64,000 nt of DNA from contig CM036636.1 in NCBI GenBank assembly GCA_020746105.1, forward strand, positions 1-64,000, read 5' to 3'. The translations under genes and the position numbers were made by a program. The notes under the pieces were generated by a model. The model did no database searches and was not told where the DNA came from. It saw only the letters and a program-made list of their open reading frames with translations. Numbering within the stretch: the stretch's first letter is position 1; each line of letters begins with the position of its first letter. Positions 10,305 to 21,713 of this stretch are shown piece by piece. The DNA comes from Trogon surrucura (Eukaryota > Chordata > Aves > Trogoniformes > Trogonidae).

Positions 10305-13300
10305 TGGGGGCTCGGGTCGCGGGGCTCGGGACTAAGGGCTTGGGGCTAGGGGCTCGGGGCTAGGGGCTCGGGATTCGGAACTAAGGACTCGGAGCAGGGG
10401 CTCTGGACTCTGGACGCGGGGCTCAGGATTAGGGGCGTGGGGCTCGGCGCTCAGTGCGCGGGGCTCGGGACTCGGTTCTTGGGACTGGGGGCTTGATGTG
10501 CGGGGCTGGGGGCTCGGGACTCGGGGCTCGGACTCGGGGCTCGGACTCGGGGCTCATACTCGGGGCTCGGGGCTCATACTTGGGACTTGGGACTCGGACT
10601 CAGGACTCAGGAATTGGGACTGGAGACTCGGGGCTCGGTACTCAGGACTCAAAGTTGGGACACGGGACTCGGGACTTGAGGCTCGGACTCAGGATTCGGG
10701 ACTCGGACTCGGGAGTTGGGGATTGGGGTTCGGTGTTTGGGGCTCAGACTCGGTACTCGAGACTCGGGGATTGGGGCTCGGATTCGGGACTCGGGGATTG
10801 GACTCGGGACTCGAGACTCGGACTCGGGACTCGGTGCTCGGTGCTCAGGGATTGGGGACTCGGGACTCGAACTCGGGACTCGAACTCGGGACACATGACT
10901 CGAGGCTCGGACTCGGGGCTCGAGGCTTGGGACTCGGGACTCGGATCTTGGGACTAGGACTCGGGGCTCGGGACTCGGACTCGGGGCTCAGGACTTGGGG
11001 CTCGGACTCGGGACTCGGGATTCGGGAGTCGGACTTGGGACTCAGGACTCGGGATTCGGGAGTCGGACTTGGGACTCAGGACTCGGGTCTCAGATCTCCG
11101 ACTCGGGACTCGGACTCGCAGCTCAGGACTCGGGGCTCGAACTCGGGACTCGGGGCTCGGACTCAGGGATTGGGGCTTGGGGCTCGAACTCGGGACACGG
11201 GACTGGGGACTGGGGACTCGGGGCTCGGGGCTCGAACTCGGGACTGGGGACTGGGGACTGGAGACTCGCGGCTCGGACTCGGTACTGGGACTCGGGACTC
11301 GGATCTTGGGACTAGGTCTAGGGACTCAGGACTCGGACTCGGGACTCGTGGCTCGGACTTGGGTCTCGGGACTCGGACTCGGGACTTGGGACTCGGGACT
11401 CGGGACTCAGACTCGGGAGTCGGGGATTGGGGCTCAGTGTTCGGGGCTCGGACTGGGTACTCGGGGCTCGGGACTCGGGACGCGAGACTCGGACTTGGGA
11501 CTCGGTGTTCGGGGATTGGGGACTCGGGGTTCGGGCCTCGGACTCAGGAGTCGGACTCGGGAGTCGGGGATTGGGGCTCGGGACTCGGACTCGGGGCTCA
11601 GGACTCGGGACTGGGGACACGGGACTCGGACTCGGGACTCGAGGCTCGGACTCGGGATTCGGGACTCGGACTCGGGAGTCGGGGATTGGGGCTCGGTGTT
11701 TGGGGCTCGGACTCGGTACTCGAGACTCGGGACTTGGGGATTGGGGCTCGGGGATTGGGGCTCGGACTCGGGACTCGAGACTCGGACTCGGGACTCGGTG
11801 CTCAGGGATTGGGGACTCGGGACTCGAACTCGGGACTCGGGACACGTGACTCAGTACTCGAACTCGGGACACGGGACTCGAGGCTCGGACTCGGGACTCG
11901 GGATTCGGGAGTCGGACTTGGGACTCAGGACTCGGGATTCGGGAGTCGGACTTGGGACTCAGGACTCGGGTCTCAGATCTCCGACTCGGGACTCGGACTC
12001 GCGGCTCGGGACTCGGGGCTCGAACTCGGGACTCGGGGCTCGGACTCGGGGATTGGGGCTCGGGGCTCGAACTCGGGACACGGGACTGGGGACTGGGGAC
12101 TCGAGGCTCTGGGCTCGAACTGGGGACTGGGGACTGGAGACTCGCGGCTCGGACTCGGTACTGGGACTCGGGACTCGGATCTCGGGACTAGGTCTAGGGA
12201 CTCGGGGCTCGGACTGGGTACTCGGGGCTCGGGACTCAAGACTCGGACTTGGGACTCGGGACTCGGTGCTCGGGGATTGGGGACTCGGGGTTCGGGCCTC
12301 GAACTCAGGAGTCGGACTCAGGAGTCGGGGATTGGGGCTCGGGACTCGGACTCGGGACCGGGGACACGGGACTCGGACTCGGGACTCGAGGCTCGGACTC
12401 GGGATTCGGGACTCGGACTCGGGAGTCGGGGATTGGTGCTCGGTGTTCGGGACTCGGGGCTCAGGGATTGGGGCTCGGGGTTCGGGGCTCGGACTCGGGA
12501 CTGGGGACTCGGGACTCGGGACTAGGTCTCGGGACTCGGGGCTCGGACTCAGGAGTCGGACTCAGGAGTCGAGGATTGGGGCTCGGGACTCGGACTCGGG
12601 ACTCGGGACTCAGGAATTGGGACTGGGGACTCGGGGCTCGGTACTCGGGACTCAAAGTTGGGACTCGGGACTTGAGGCTCGGACTCAGGATTCGGGACTC
12701 GGACTCGGGAGTCAGGGATTGGGGCTCGGTGTTTGGGGCTCGGACTCGGTACTCGAGACTCGGGGCTTGGGGATTGGGGCTCGGACTCGGGACTCGGGGA
12801 TTGGACTCGGGACTCGAGACTCGGACTCGGGACTCGGTGCTCAGGGATTGGGGACTTGGGACTCGAACTCGGGACTCGGGACACGTGACTCAGTACTCGA
12901 ACTCGGGACACGGGACTCGAGGCTCGGACTCGGGGCTCGGGACTCGGATCTTGGGACTCGGACTCGGGGCTCGGACTCGGGGCTCGGGACTCGGACTTGG
13001 GGCTCGGACTCAGGACTCGGGAGTCAGACTCGGGGCTCGGACTCGGGAGTCGGACTTGGGACTCAGGACTCGGGATTCAGGAGTCGGACTTGGGACTCAG
13101 GACTCGGGTCTCAGGTCTCCGACTCGGGACTCGGACTCACGGCTCGGGGCTCGGACTCGGGGATTGGGGCTCGGGGCTCGAACTCGGGACACGGGACTGG
13201 GGACTGGGGACTCGGGGCTCAAACTCGGGACTGGGGACTGGGGACTCGGGGCTCGGACTCGGTACTGGGACTCGGGACTCGGATCTCGGGACTAGGTCTA

Positions 13301-14322
13301 GGGACTCGGGGCTCGGACTCGGGACTCGCGGCTCGGACTTGGGTCTCGGGACTCGCGGCTCAGACTCGGGACTCGGGACTCAGACTCGGGAGTCGGGGAT
13401 TGGGGCTCAGTGTTAGGGGCTCGGACTGGGTACTCGGGGCTCGGGACTCGGGACTTGGACTTGGGACTTGGTGCTCGGGGATTGGGGACTCGGGCTTCGG
13501 GGCTCGGACTCAGGAGTCGGACTCGGGAGTCGGGGATTGGGGCTCGGGACTCGGGACTCGTGCTCGGGACTCAGACTCGGGACTGGGGACATGGGACTTG
13601 GACTCGGGCCTCGGGATTCGGGACTCGGACTCGGAAGTCGGGGTTTGGGGCTCGGTGTTCGGGGCTTGGGTATTGGGGTTCGGGGCTCGGACTCGGGACT
13701 GGGGACTCGGGACTAGGTCTCTGGACTCAGGGCTCGGACTCAGGAGTCGGACTCGGGAGTCGGGGATTGGGGCTCGGGACTCGGACTCGGGACTCGATGT
13801 GCGGGACTGGGGGCTCGGGGCTCGGGGCTTGGTGCTCGGGGCGTGGGGCATTGGGACTTGGGGCTCGGACACAGGACTGGGACTCGGGGCTCGGTCATCT
13901 GGGCTCGGGGCACAGGACTTGGGATTCGGGACTCGGGCCTCGGGGTCTGGGGCTCGGGACTGGGGACTCGGGGCTCTGGGCTCAGGGCTTGGGACTAGAG
14001 ACTCGGGACTGGGGGCTCGGGGCACGGGGTTCAGGGCTCACGGCGCAGGGCTTGGGAATCGGAGCTCCATGCGCGGGGCTCGGGGCATTGGGACTCGGAG
14101 CTCGGGACACGGGACCGGGGCTCAGGGCTCGGGACATGGGGCTCGGTCATCTGGACTCGGGGCTCGGGGCGCAGGACTTGGGATTCGGGGCTCGGGCATC
14201 GAGGCTCGAGACTCGGGCATCGGGACTCGTGACTGTGGAGTCGGGGTGCGGGTCTCGGGGTTCAGGATGCGGGACTAGGGACTTGGGGCGTGGTACTCGG
14301 GACTGAGGGCTCGGGACTCGGG
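10305..14322. repeat. G-rich 6/7-mer minisatellite array, copy 2
   Basis: About 4.0 kb. The first ~650 bp match copy 1. The rest is richer in GGGAGTCGGGGATTGGGGCTCGG-type blocks and in GGGGATTGGGG segments that are sparse in copy 1, so its higher-order pattern differs. Toward 13,800-14,320 units become GGGGCTC/GGGGCGC-rich. It abuts the telomere-like array at 14,323. One forward frame stays open from 11,069 to 14,278 through composition alone. Confidence 0.94.
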
Positions 14323-17300
14323 GCCTAAGCCTAAGCCTAAATCCTAAGCCTAAGCATAAAACTAACCCTAACCCCCAAGCCTCTAAGCCTAACCCCTAAG
14401 CCTAAACCACTAAGCCTAAGCATAAGCCTAAACCTAAACCTAACCCCCTTAGCCTAAGTCTAAGAGTAACCCCCTAAGCGTAAACCTGAGACTAACCCCC
14501 TAAGCCTAAAATTAAACCTGAGCCTAAGCCTAAGGAAAAGCCTAACCCCTAAACCTTAGACTAAACCTAAGCCTAAACATAACCCTTAAGCCTAAAGCTA
14601 ATCCTAAATCTAAGACTAAGGCTAACCCCTAACCCTTCAGCCTAAGACTAAACTTAAGCCTAAACCCTAAGACTAAATCCTAAGGCTAAGCCCTAAGCCT
14701 ATGCCTAAATCTAACCCCTAAGAGTAAACCTAAAACTAAGCCTAAGCTTTAAGCCTAAGCATAAGCCTAAACCTAATCCTAACCCCTAAGACTGAGCCTA
14801 AACCTAAGTCCTAAGCCTAAATCTAAGACTAAACCTAAGCCTAACCCCCTAAGCCTAAACCTAAATCTAAGAGTAAACGCCTAATCCCTAGGCCTAATCC
14901 CTAGGCCTAATCCCTACCCCCTAAGACTAAGATTTACCCCCTAATCCTAAAACTAAGCCTAACCTCTAATGCTTAAACCTAAGTCTAAACCTAAGACTAA
15001 GCCTAAATCTAACCCCTAAGGCTAAGCCTAAGCGTAAGTTTAACCGCAAGCCTAAGCCTAAACCTAAGCCCCTAAGACTAAGGCTAACCCCCTAAACCTA
15101 AACCTAAGACTAAGCCTAAACCTAACGCTAACACTTAAAATTAAGCCTAAGCCTAGGCCTAAGCCTAAGCCTAAACCCTAAACTAAGCCTAAGCCCTATG
15201 ATGAAGTCCTAAAACTATGCCCTAAGCCTAAGTCTAACCCCTAAGCGTAAACCTAAGCCTAAAACTAAGCCTAAGCCTAACCCCTAAGCCTAAACCTTCA
15301 GCCTAAGCCTAACTCCTAAGGCTAAGCCTAAAACTTAGGCCAAAGACCCTAAGGCTAAACCTAAGTCTATGACTAACATGCTAAGCCTAACCCTAACCCC
15401 TAAGCCTAAGCCTAACCGAAAGCCTAACCCGAATCCTAAGCCTAACTCCTAAGCCTAAACCTTAGTTTAAGCATAAGCCTAAACTGTAAGCTTAAAAGTA
15501 AGCCTAAGACTAACGCTAACCCCTAAGCCTAAGTCTAAGAGTAAACCCCTAAACCTAAACCTAAGACCAAGCCCCTAAGCCTAAGCATAAGCCTAACCAC
15601 CTAAACCTAAACCTAAGCCTAACACCCTAAGTCTAAGAGTAAAACCCTAAGCCTAAGCCACTAAGCCTAAGGCATAAGCCTAAGCCACTAAGCCTAAGCC
15701 TAAACCTAACCCCAAGCCACTAAGCCTAAACCTAATCCCTAACACTTAAGCCTAAGCCTAAACCCTAAGACTAAGCCTAAGCCCCTAAACCTAACCCCGT
15801 TAGCCGAAGTCTAAGCCTACATCTAAGCCTAACCCCCTGAGCCTAAACCTAAGACTAACTCTAAGCCTAACCCCCTGAGCCTAAACCTAAGACTAACTCT
15901 AAGCTTAACCCCCTAAACATAAACCAAAGGCTAATGCCCTAATCCTAAATCTAAACCCAAGCCTAAATCCCTAAGCCTAAACCTAAGCCTAACCCTCTAA
16001 GCCTAAGACTAAGTCTAAGAGTAACCCACTAAGTCTAAGCCCTAAGCCTAAGCCTAAAAATAAGTGTAAGCCGAAGCCTAACCCTAACCCTTAAGACTAA
16101 GCCTAAACCTCACTCTTAATCCTAAACCTAAGCCTAAAACTAACCCTAACCCTTAAAACTAAGCCTAACCCTTAATCCTAAACCTAAACCTAACCCTTAA
16201 ACCTAAGCCTTAGACTAAGACTAAGCCTAAACCTAAGCCTAACTCCCTAAGCCTAAACCTAAATCTAAGTCTAAGCCAAACCCCCTAAGCCTAAGTCTTA
16301 ACACCCTAACCCCTAAACCTCAGCCTAACCCCTAAGACTAAGCCTAAGACTAACCCTAACCCCTAAGCCTAACACCCTAAGCTAAAGCCTAAGTCTAAGA
16401 GTAACTCCCTAAGCCTAACACTATGACTTACCCCCTAAGACTAAGCATAAACCTAAGCCTAAGCCCTAAATCTAAGCCGAAATGTAAGGCTAAACCCTAA
16501 GTCCTAAGCCTAAATTCTAAGCCTAAACCTAAGACTAAGCCTAAACCTAAGACTAATCCTAAGCCTCAGCCTAACCCCTAAGCCTACACCTAAGCCTAAA
16601 TGCTAAGCCTAAGCATAAGAATAAGTCTAAGAGTAACTCCCTCAGCCTATGCCTAATCACCTAAGCCTAAAACTAAGCCCAAAGTCTAAGTTTAACCCTA
16701 ACACTTAAGCCTAAACCTAAGCCAAAGCCCAAGCCCTAAAACGAAGTCCTAAGCCTATGCCCTAAACCTAAACCTAAGTCTAACCCCTAAGTGTAAGACT
16801 AAGACTAACCCCTAAGCCTAATACTAACCCCTAAACCTAAACCTAAGTCTATGACTAACCCCCTAAGCCTAAGAATAAGCCTAATCCTAACCATAAGCCT
16901 AACACTAATCCTAAACCTAAGCCTAACCTCTAAGCCTAAAACTAAACTCTAAGCCTAACCCTAAGCCTAAACATAAGCCTAAGCCTAACCCCTAAGATTC
17001 AGCCTAAGCCTAACCCTAAGCCTAACCCTAAGCCTAAACCCTAAGCCTAAACTTAATCCTAAACCTAAGCGTAACCCTAAGCCTAAACATAAACCTAAGC
17101 CTCAGCCTAAGCCTAAACCAGAACCTAAGCCTAAGCCTCAGCCTAAACCCTAAGCCTAAGCCTAACCTAAGCCTAAACCCTAAGCCTAACCCAAACCCTA
17201 AGGCCTAACCTCAAGACTAAGCCTAACCCCAAGACTAAGCCTAAGCCACTAATCCTAAACCACTAAACCTAAATCTAATCCCTAAGCCTAACCCCTAACA

Positions 17301-18539
17301 CTTAAGCCTAAATCTAAGCCTAATCCCTAAGTCTAAGACTAAACCTAAGCCTAAGCCTAGCCCCTAACAATTAAGCCTTAGCCCAAGCCTAAGAATAAGC
17401 CTAAGCCTAATCGCCTAAGCCTAAATCCAAGCCTAAGACTAACCCCATAAGCCTTAGCCTAAGCCTAACCCCCTGAGCCTAAACCTAAGTCTAAACCAAA
17501 GCCTAATAGCCTAAGACTAAACCCCTAAGCCAAAATCTAAGCCTAAATCTAAGCCTAACAGCCTAAACCTAAGTCTACACTTAAGCCTAAGCATAAACCT
17601 AACCCCAAGCCTAAAACATAAGCCTAAGCACCTAAGCCCAAGCCTAAGCCTTCTCCCTAACCCTAAGCCTAACCCTAAGCCTAACCCCTTAAGCCTAAGA
17701 CTAACCCCTAACTCTAAGCCTAAATCTAACCTCCTCAGCCGATATTTAAGCCTAAACCTAAATCTAAGCCTAACCCCCTAATCCTAAAACAAAGCCTAAC
17801 GCCCATGCCTAAATCTAAGCCTAAACCTAAGACTAAACCTAAGCCTAAGACTAATACTAACCCTAAGCCTAAGACTAAACCTAAGCCTAACCGTAAGCCC
17901 TAAGCATAAACCTAATCCCTAAAACCAAGCCTAAACCTAACACCAAGTCTAAGCCTATACCTAAGCCACTAAGTCTAAGCCTAAACCTAAGACTAAACCC
18001 TAAGGCTAAGCCTAAACCTCAGCTGAAACCCTAAGACTGAGCCTAACCTAAGCCTAAATCTAACCCCAAGCCTAAGTCTAAGGCACTAAGCCTAAGCCAC
18101 TAACCTAAGTCTAAGCCTAAGCCTAAACCTAAGCCTAACCCCTAACAATTAAGCCTTAGCCTAAACCCTAAGACTAAGCCTAAGCCTAATCCCCTAAGAC
18201 TAAATCCAAGCCTAAGCCACTAAGCCTAAGCCTAACCCCGTAAACCTAAGCCTAAATCTAAGCCTAACCCCGTAGGCTAAGCCAAAGCCTAATGCCCTAA
18301 GCCTAAACCCCTAAGCCTAAATCTAAGCCTAACCCCCTAAGCCTAAGTCTACACTTAAGCCTAAGCGTAAGCATAAGCCTAAGCGCCTAAGCACCTAAGC
18401 CTAAAACCAAGCCTAAGCCTAACCCCCTAAGCCAAAGTCTAAGCCTAAGACCCTAAGCCTAAGTCTAACCTCCTCAGCCTATATTTAAGCCTAAACCTAA
18501 GCCTAACCCCCTGAGCCTAAGCCAAAGCCTAACCCCCTA
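14323..18539 (-). repeat. Degenerate telomere-like array, GCCTAA-dominated
   Basis: About 4.2 kb of hexamer-spaced CCTAA, with GCCTAA most common and ACCTAA, CCCTAA, GACTAA and CCCCTAA variants. The G-rich TTAGG strand is the minus strand. No long perfect run of the vertebrate unit CCCTAA is present, so this is an interstitial or proximal variant array and not a functional terminus. It ends abruptly at a CR1 fragment. Confidence 0.93.
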
Positions 18540-18775
18540 GAGAGTACTATCAGCAAGTTTGCTGATGACACCAAGCTGGGAGGAGTGGCTGACACGCCAG
18601 AAGGCTGTGCTGCCATCCAGCGAGATCTGGACAGGCTGGAGAGTTGGGCGGGGAATATTTAATGAAATATAACAAGGGTAAATGTAGAGTCTTGCATCTG
18701 GGTAGGAACAACCCCAGGCTCCAGTATAAGTTGGGGAATGACTTATTAGAGAGCAGTGTAGGGGAAAGGGACCCT
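18540..18775 (+). mobile_element. CR1 LINE fragment, RT C-terminal part (plus)
   Basis: Plus-strand translation gives the CR1 reverse-transcriptase segment with [10 protein letters not shown] and [11 protein letters not shown] small frameshift follows, then [15 protein letters not shown] and SSVGERD. The FADD catalytic motif is kept. It is truncated on the left by the telomere-like array and on the right by an inverted CR1 piece at 18,776. Non-functional fragment. Confidence 0.9.
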
Positions 18776-19540
18776 GAACGCTAACCAACTATCTTGGGCC
18801 CCTTTACCTTCAAACAGCCTTGCCCATGGGATGTCCTCTAGTAATTGTTTGAAAAAGCCAAAGTTTGCCTTGGTGAAGTCCAGGGTTGCAATTCTCCTTG
18901 CTGTTTTGTTTCTGCTACATGAGATCCTGAACTCCACCATTTCATGGTCACTGCAGCCAAGGCAGCCCTCAACCTTTACTGCTTCAGCCAGATCCTCCTT
19001 GTTAGTGAGGATGAGGTCCAGCAGTGCTCCTCTCCTAGTCGGCTCCTCCACCATTTGCATCAGAAAATTATCATCGGTGCACTGGAGGAACCTCCTGGAC
19101 TGTGGCTGGCTGGCTGAGCTGTCCTTCCAGCAAACATCAGGGAAGTTAAAATCCTCCACGACAAGCAGGGCCTGTGATTGTGAGACCGCTCTCAGCTGCC
19201 TGTAGAAGGCCTCATCAACTTCCTCACCCTGATCTGGTGGCCTGTAATAGACACCCACGACAGTATCTCTCCTGCCAGCCTGCCGCTTAATTCTAACCCA
19301 TACACTTTCAACTTGCTCCTCATCCACGCCTGGATGGTATTCAATACATTGTAGCTGCTCTTTCATGTAAAGAGCGACTCCACCACCTCGCCTGGCTGGC
19401 CTGTCTCTCCTGAAAAGGACAGAGCCACCCATGACCACATTCCAGTCATGTGAGCTGTCCCACCATGTCTCTATAATTGCCACCAGATCATAATCTCCTG
19501 CCCGAACCCAGGTTTCTAGCTCCTCCTGCTTATTCCCCAT
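18776..19540 (-). pseudogene. CR1 ORF2 endonuclease domain fragment
   Basis: An apurinic-type endonuclease of non-LTR retrotransposons, which nicks the target DNA. Visible motifs are AIIETWWD, RRGGGVALY, VGVYYRPPDQ, EDFNFPDVCW (the usual Gly before Asp is Glu here) and the SDHEMVEF segment holding the catalytic Asp-His. The frame is open for about 250 codons and then enters the inverted neighbour, so no reverse transcriptase follows. Fragment of a dead element. Confidence 0.85.
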
Positions 19541-19648
19541 GCTGCGTGCATGATCTCACCCTAAGGGGATGGGAGGCCACCCAATCCTCATAGTTTCTAG
19601 AACACTGCCCCGCTGCAATCCCAGTTATAACCCCATCCCCCTTCATAT

Positions 19649-20256
19649 TTAGTTTAAAGAACGCCCTGTGAGTCCTGCCATCTCGTGACCAAGGATCCTT
19701 TTTCCTCTTTGTGTCATTTGAACCCCATCTGGTTTCAGCAGACCAGGTGCCCTGTAGATCTCCCCATGGTTAAAAAATCCAAAACTAGACCGCTGGCACC
19801 ACCCCTTCAGCCAAGTATTAATCTGCTGTACTTTGTCAAACCTACCACTATTTTTCCTCATAATTGAGGGAAAAACACAACCTGTGTGCCTGATCCTTCT
19901 AGCATCCGCCCCAGTGCCCTAAAGTCCCTTTTGATTGCTTCTGGCCGTCTATCTGCTATCTCATCACTACCGATCTGCATAACCAAAAGCGGGTAATAGT
20001 CCGTGGGTTTGACCAGACCAGGAAGCTTCTTGATAACATCCTTGACTCGGGCCCCAGGGAGGCAGCAGACTTCCCTGTGGGTCGGATCTGGGCGGCAGAT
20101 AGGGCCCTCTGTTCCCCTCAGGAGGGAGTCTCCAATTACAATTACCCTCCTTTTTTTCTTAGATGAAGAAGTCCTAATGCTTGTATCCAAGCAACTTACC
20201 CTAGACAGACAAGGACATCGCACCAACACAGCTCCGAGCTGCAGCACAGCAAGCAC
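19649..20256 (-). pseudogene. CR1 ORF1 (esterase-like) with frameshift
   Basis: The first frame (20,256-19,858) contains VIVIGDSLLRGTEG, LPGARVKDV and IKRDFRALGR, typical of the SGNH/GDSL-hydrolase-like domain in CR1 ORF1. The serine block GDSL is present, and GSDE stands where GSND is usual. The C-terminal part continues in another frame (19,861-19,649, with KVQQINTWLKGWC), so a frameshift near 19,860 breaks the gene. In CR1 this protein binds nucleic acid and aids retrotransposition; here it is defunct. Confidence 0.82.
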
Positions 20257-20389
20257 TTTGGTGAAAGACTTCTGCTAGGGAGGAGCAAGCAAGCAGCAGG
20301 CTGGAGAGCAGAATTATAAAAAAGCCTACAATAAAAATGAGTGGATGTTGCTAAAAAAAGCTGTTTAATAAAAAGCTGGGTGGCCCCTG

Positions 20390-21181
20390 TGTGATATTTT
20401 GGCTTGAGGGTTTCAGACTTGCTGAACGCAGGTGTTCGCTTATCTGTTGTGCAGACCCTAAGCACGCAGGAAAACAAGGCCTACACAGTGAGAGCCAGCC
20501 GAAGGAGGGAGTCTTGTGACGACAGGACGGCCCTGTTTTGGCTAAGGAGCAAGGCCGCACGGAAGACTAACGATGTGAACCATCCTGCACATAGATAAGT
20601 TTTTGCAAAATAAAATCCTGAAGGCCACAGCGCCCAAAGTGGAAATTTTTACCCTAATATACCTATATGACTATAGTCACCCACTCTTCGCTCAAATCAC
20701 GCTGAATGCCACCCCAGGGTGGGGGCAGGGGGTGTGAAAGATAGTATATAAGGAACATAGAGGGTATGTGTCGTTGGGAGGAGAAGACCCCAGAAGATGA
20801 AGAGGCGGTCGACGGGCTGTGCTCCTTCTCCTTCACCCAAGACAGGGACGCCTTCTTGGTAAGAATTGCGCTTCCACCTTTTGGTGTGTAATACCCGGGA
20901 TAGTATTTTGCTAGCATTAGTATCGTATATTAGCGCTATTGCAGAGAGTGAATTTATCAACGGCAACTCCGAATCTTGTATCTGTAGCTTCAATAAATCA
21001 CTTATTGTTAGTTACCTTGCAAATTGTCTCAGTGCAAGTCCTTAAACGGGGCTCTGAAAATTCAGTGCAAGCCCTTAGTGGGGCTCTGAAAACTCAGTGC
21101 AAGTCCCTAACGGGGCTCTGAAACAAGCAAGTGCTTAGCTGGGGTACGTGCCTCTCACAGCCACATACCTTTCACGCGACA
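20390..21181 (+). mobile_element. Solo LTR, 6-bp target duplication CCCCTG
   Basis: 792 bp, TGTGATATTTT...CGCGACA, flanked by CCCCTG at 20,384-20,389 and 21,182-21,187. A TATA box (AGTATATAAGGA, about 20,741-20,752) and an AATAAA near 20,993 set the plus orientation. Six-base duplications are typical of class II (ERVK-like) elements. No internal sequence adjoins, so this is a solo LTR from LTR-LTR recombination. A second copy lies at 25,391. Confidence 0.9.
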
Positions 21182-21549
21182 CCCCTGGAAAGAGTATTTT
21201 ACCAATTACTGATTTTCTGCATTTCTGATGTAAAATGCTCTTATCCTGCAGGAGAAGCTTCCCATTTTTTGCAGTTCTGGCTGACGCATCCACTGAAGAT
21301 GCTTAGAAATGTCTAGTCGGTGGTGCTTCACTACTGAAATCATGAATTGAGACTAACTCTTGATGTGAGAGCTGACTGGGACCTGGTGATGAGCTCTTGG
21401 GAGCTCAGGCACAGACATATCTGCTCTCTGTTGGATACCTTAAAGCTCTGCCTTTAGAACTTGCTTGAGAGCCAAGCAGATCTACGAGAAGGGCACAGCT
21501 GTGGCTGGGAAAGGATGCAGAGAAGGGAAGGAGCACACACAACCTTTAC

Positions 21550-21713
21550 CTGCCTCCAAAAGCAATGACAGGGCAGTCTGCAGCGCCCAACTGCTGCTTA
21601 AGCTCAGCTATTAGCACCGCATAGTCAGCAAGGGCTTGTTCCACGGTGAGCAGACCGGTCTGCTTAGGCTGCGTTGACTCGAGCCCAAATGGAAGAGACT
21701 TGCCGTAGTACCT
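21550..21713 (-). CDS. DPP7: DPP7 exon A: substrate-pocket region before the active serine
   Basis: A 164-nt exon on the minus strand, bounded by TTTCAG|AGG and GGCAG|GTAAAG. It encodes 54 residues starting [10 protein letters not shown], then [17 protein letters not shown], and ends PVIAFGG plus two bases of a split serine codon. This is the peptidase S28 (DPP7 / quiescent-cell proline dipeptidase) segment just before the nucleophile motif GGSYGG. DPP7 is a vesicular or lysosomal serine peptidase releasing X-Pro dipeptides. The match favours DPP7 over PRCP. The phase fits exon B at 61,210-61,345 exactly, but that exon lies on the wrong side for this gene direction. No other DPP7 exon is visible within several kilobases, so this is an isolated exon or partial gene copy. 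Confidence 0.88.

Larger units (their letters stand above)
8880..10961. repeat. Macrorepeat, copy 2 (shared head)
   Basis: Direct copy of 1-2082, starting in the last bases of the copy 1 minisatellite. The sequence of satellite, retroelement, satellite and minisatellite is the same, including both LTRs, the primer site and the polypurine tract. Divergence begins within the minisatellite at about 10,961. Confidence 0.93.
18776..20280 (-). mobile_element. CR1 LINE fragment, ORF1 plus endonuclease (minus)
   Basis: On the minus strand the order is CR1 ORF1 (20,256 to about 19,649) and then the N-terminal endonuclease of ORF2 (19,540 to 18,776). The 3' two-thirds of the element are missing, cut at the junction with a plus-strand CR1 piece. 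The right limit is uncertain; an A-rich segment (20,340-20,375) precedes the next LTR. Confidence 0.88.

Noticed and set aside
11069..14278. 1,069-codon open frame and several other 300-700-codon frames in the G-rich arrays, on both strands
   Set aside because: All frames of the same DNA are open at once, the peptides are simple permutations of GLGTRDS or ESRVPSP, and there is no normal codon usage. This is a composition effect. Only the frame-independence is reported, as a finding.
14323..18539. Array considered as a functional telomere
   Set aside because: Units are highly degenerate, canonical CCCTAA runs are absent and other sequence follows on both sides, so it is not a chromosome terminus.
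18540..20256. Single twin-primed CR1 insertion
   Set aside because: The order of parts is the reverse of what twin priming produces, so two separate fragments joined later fit better.
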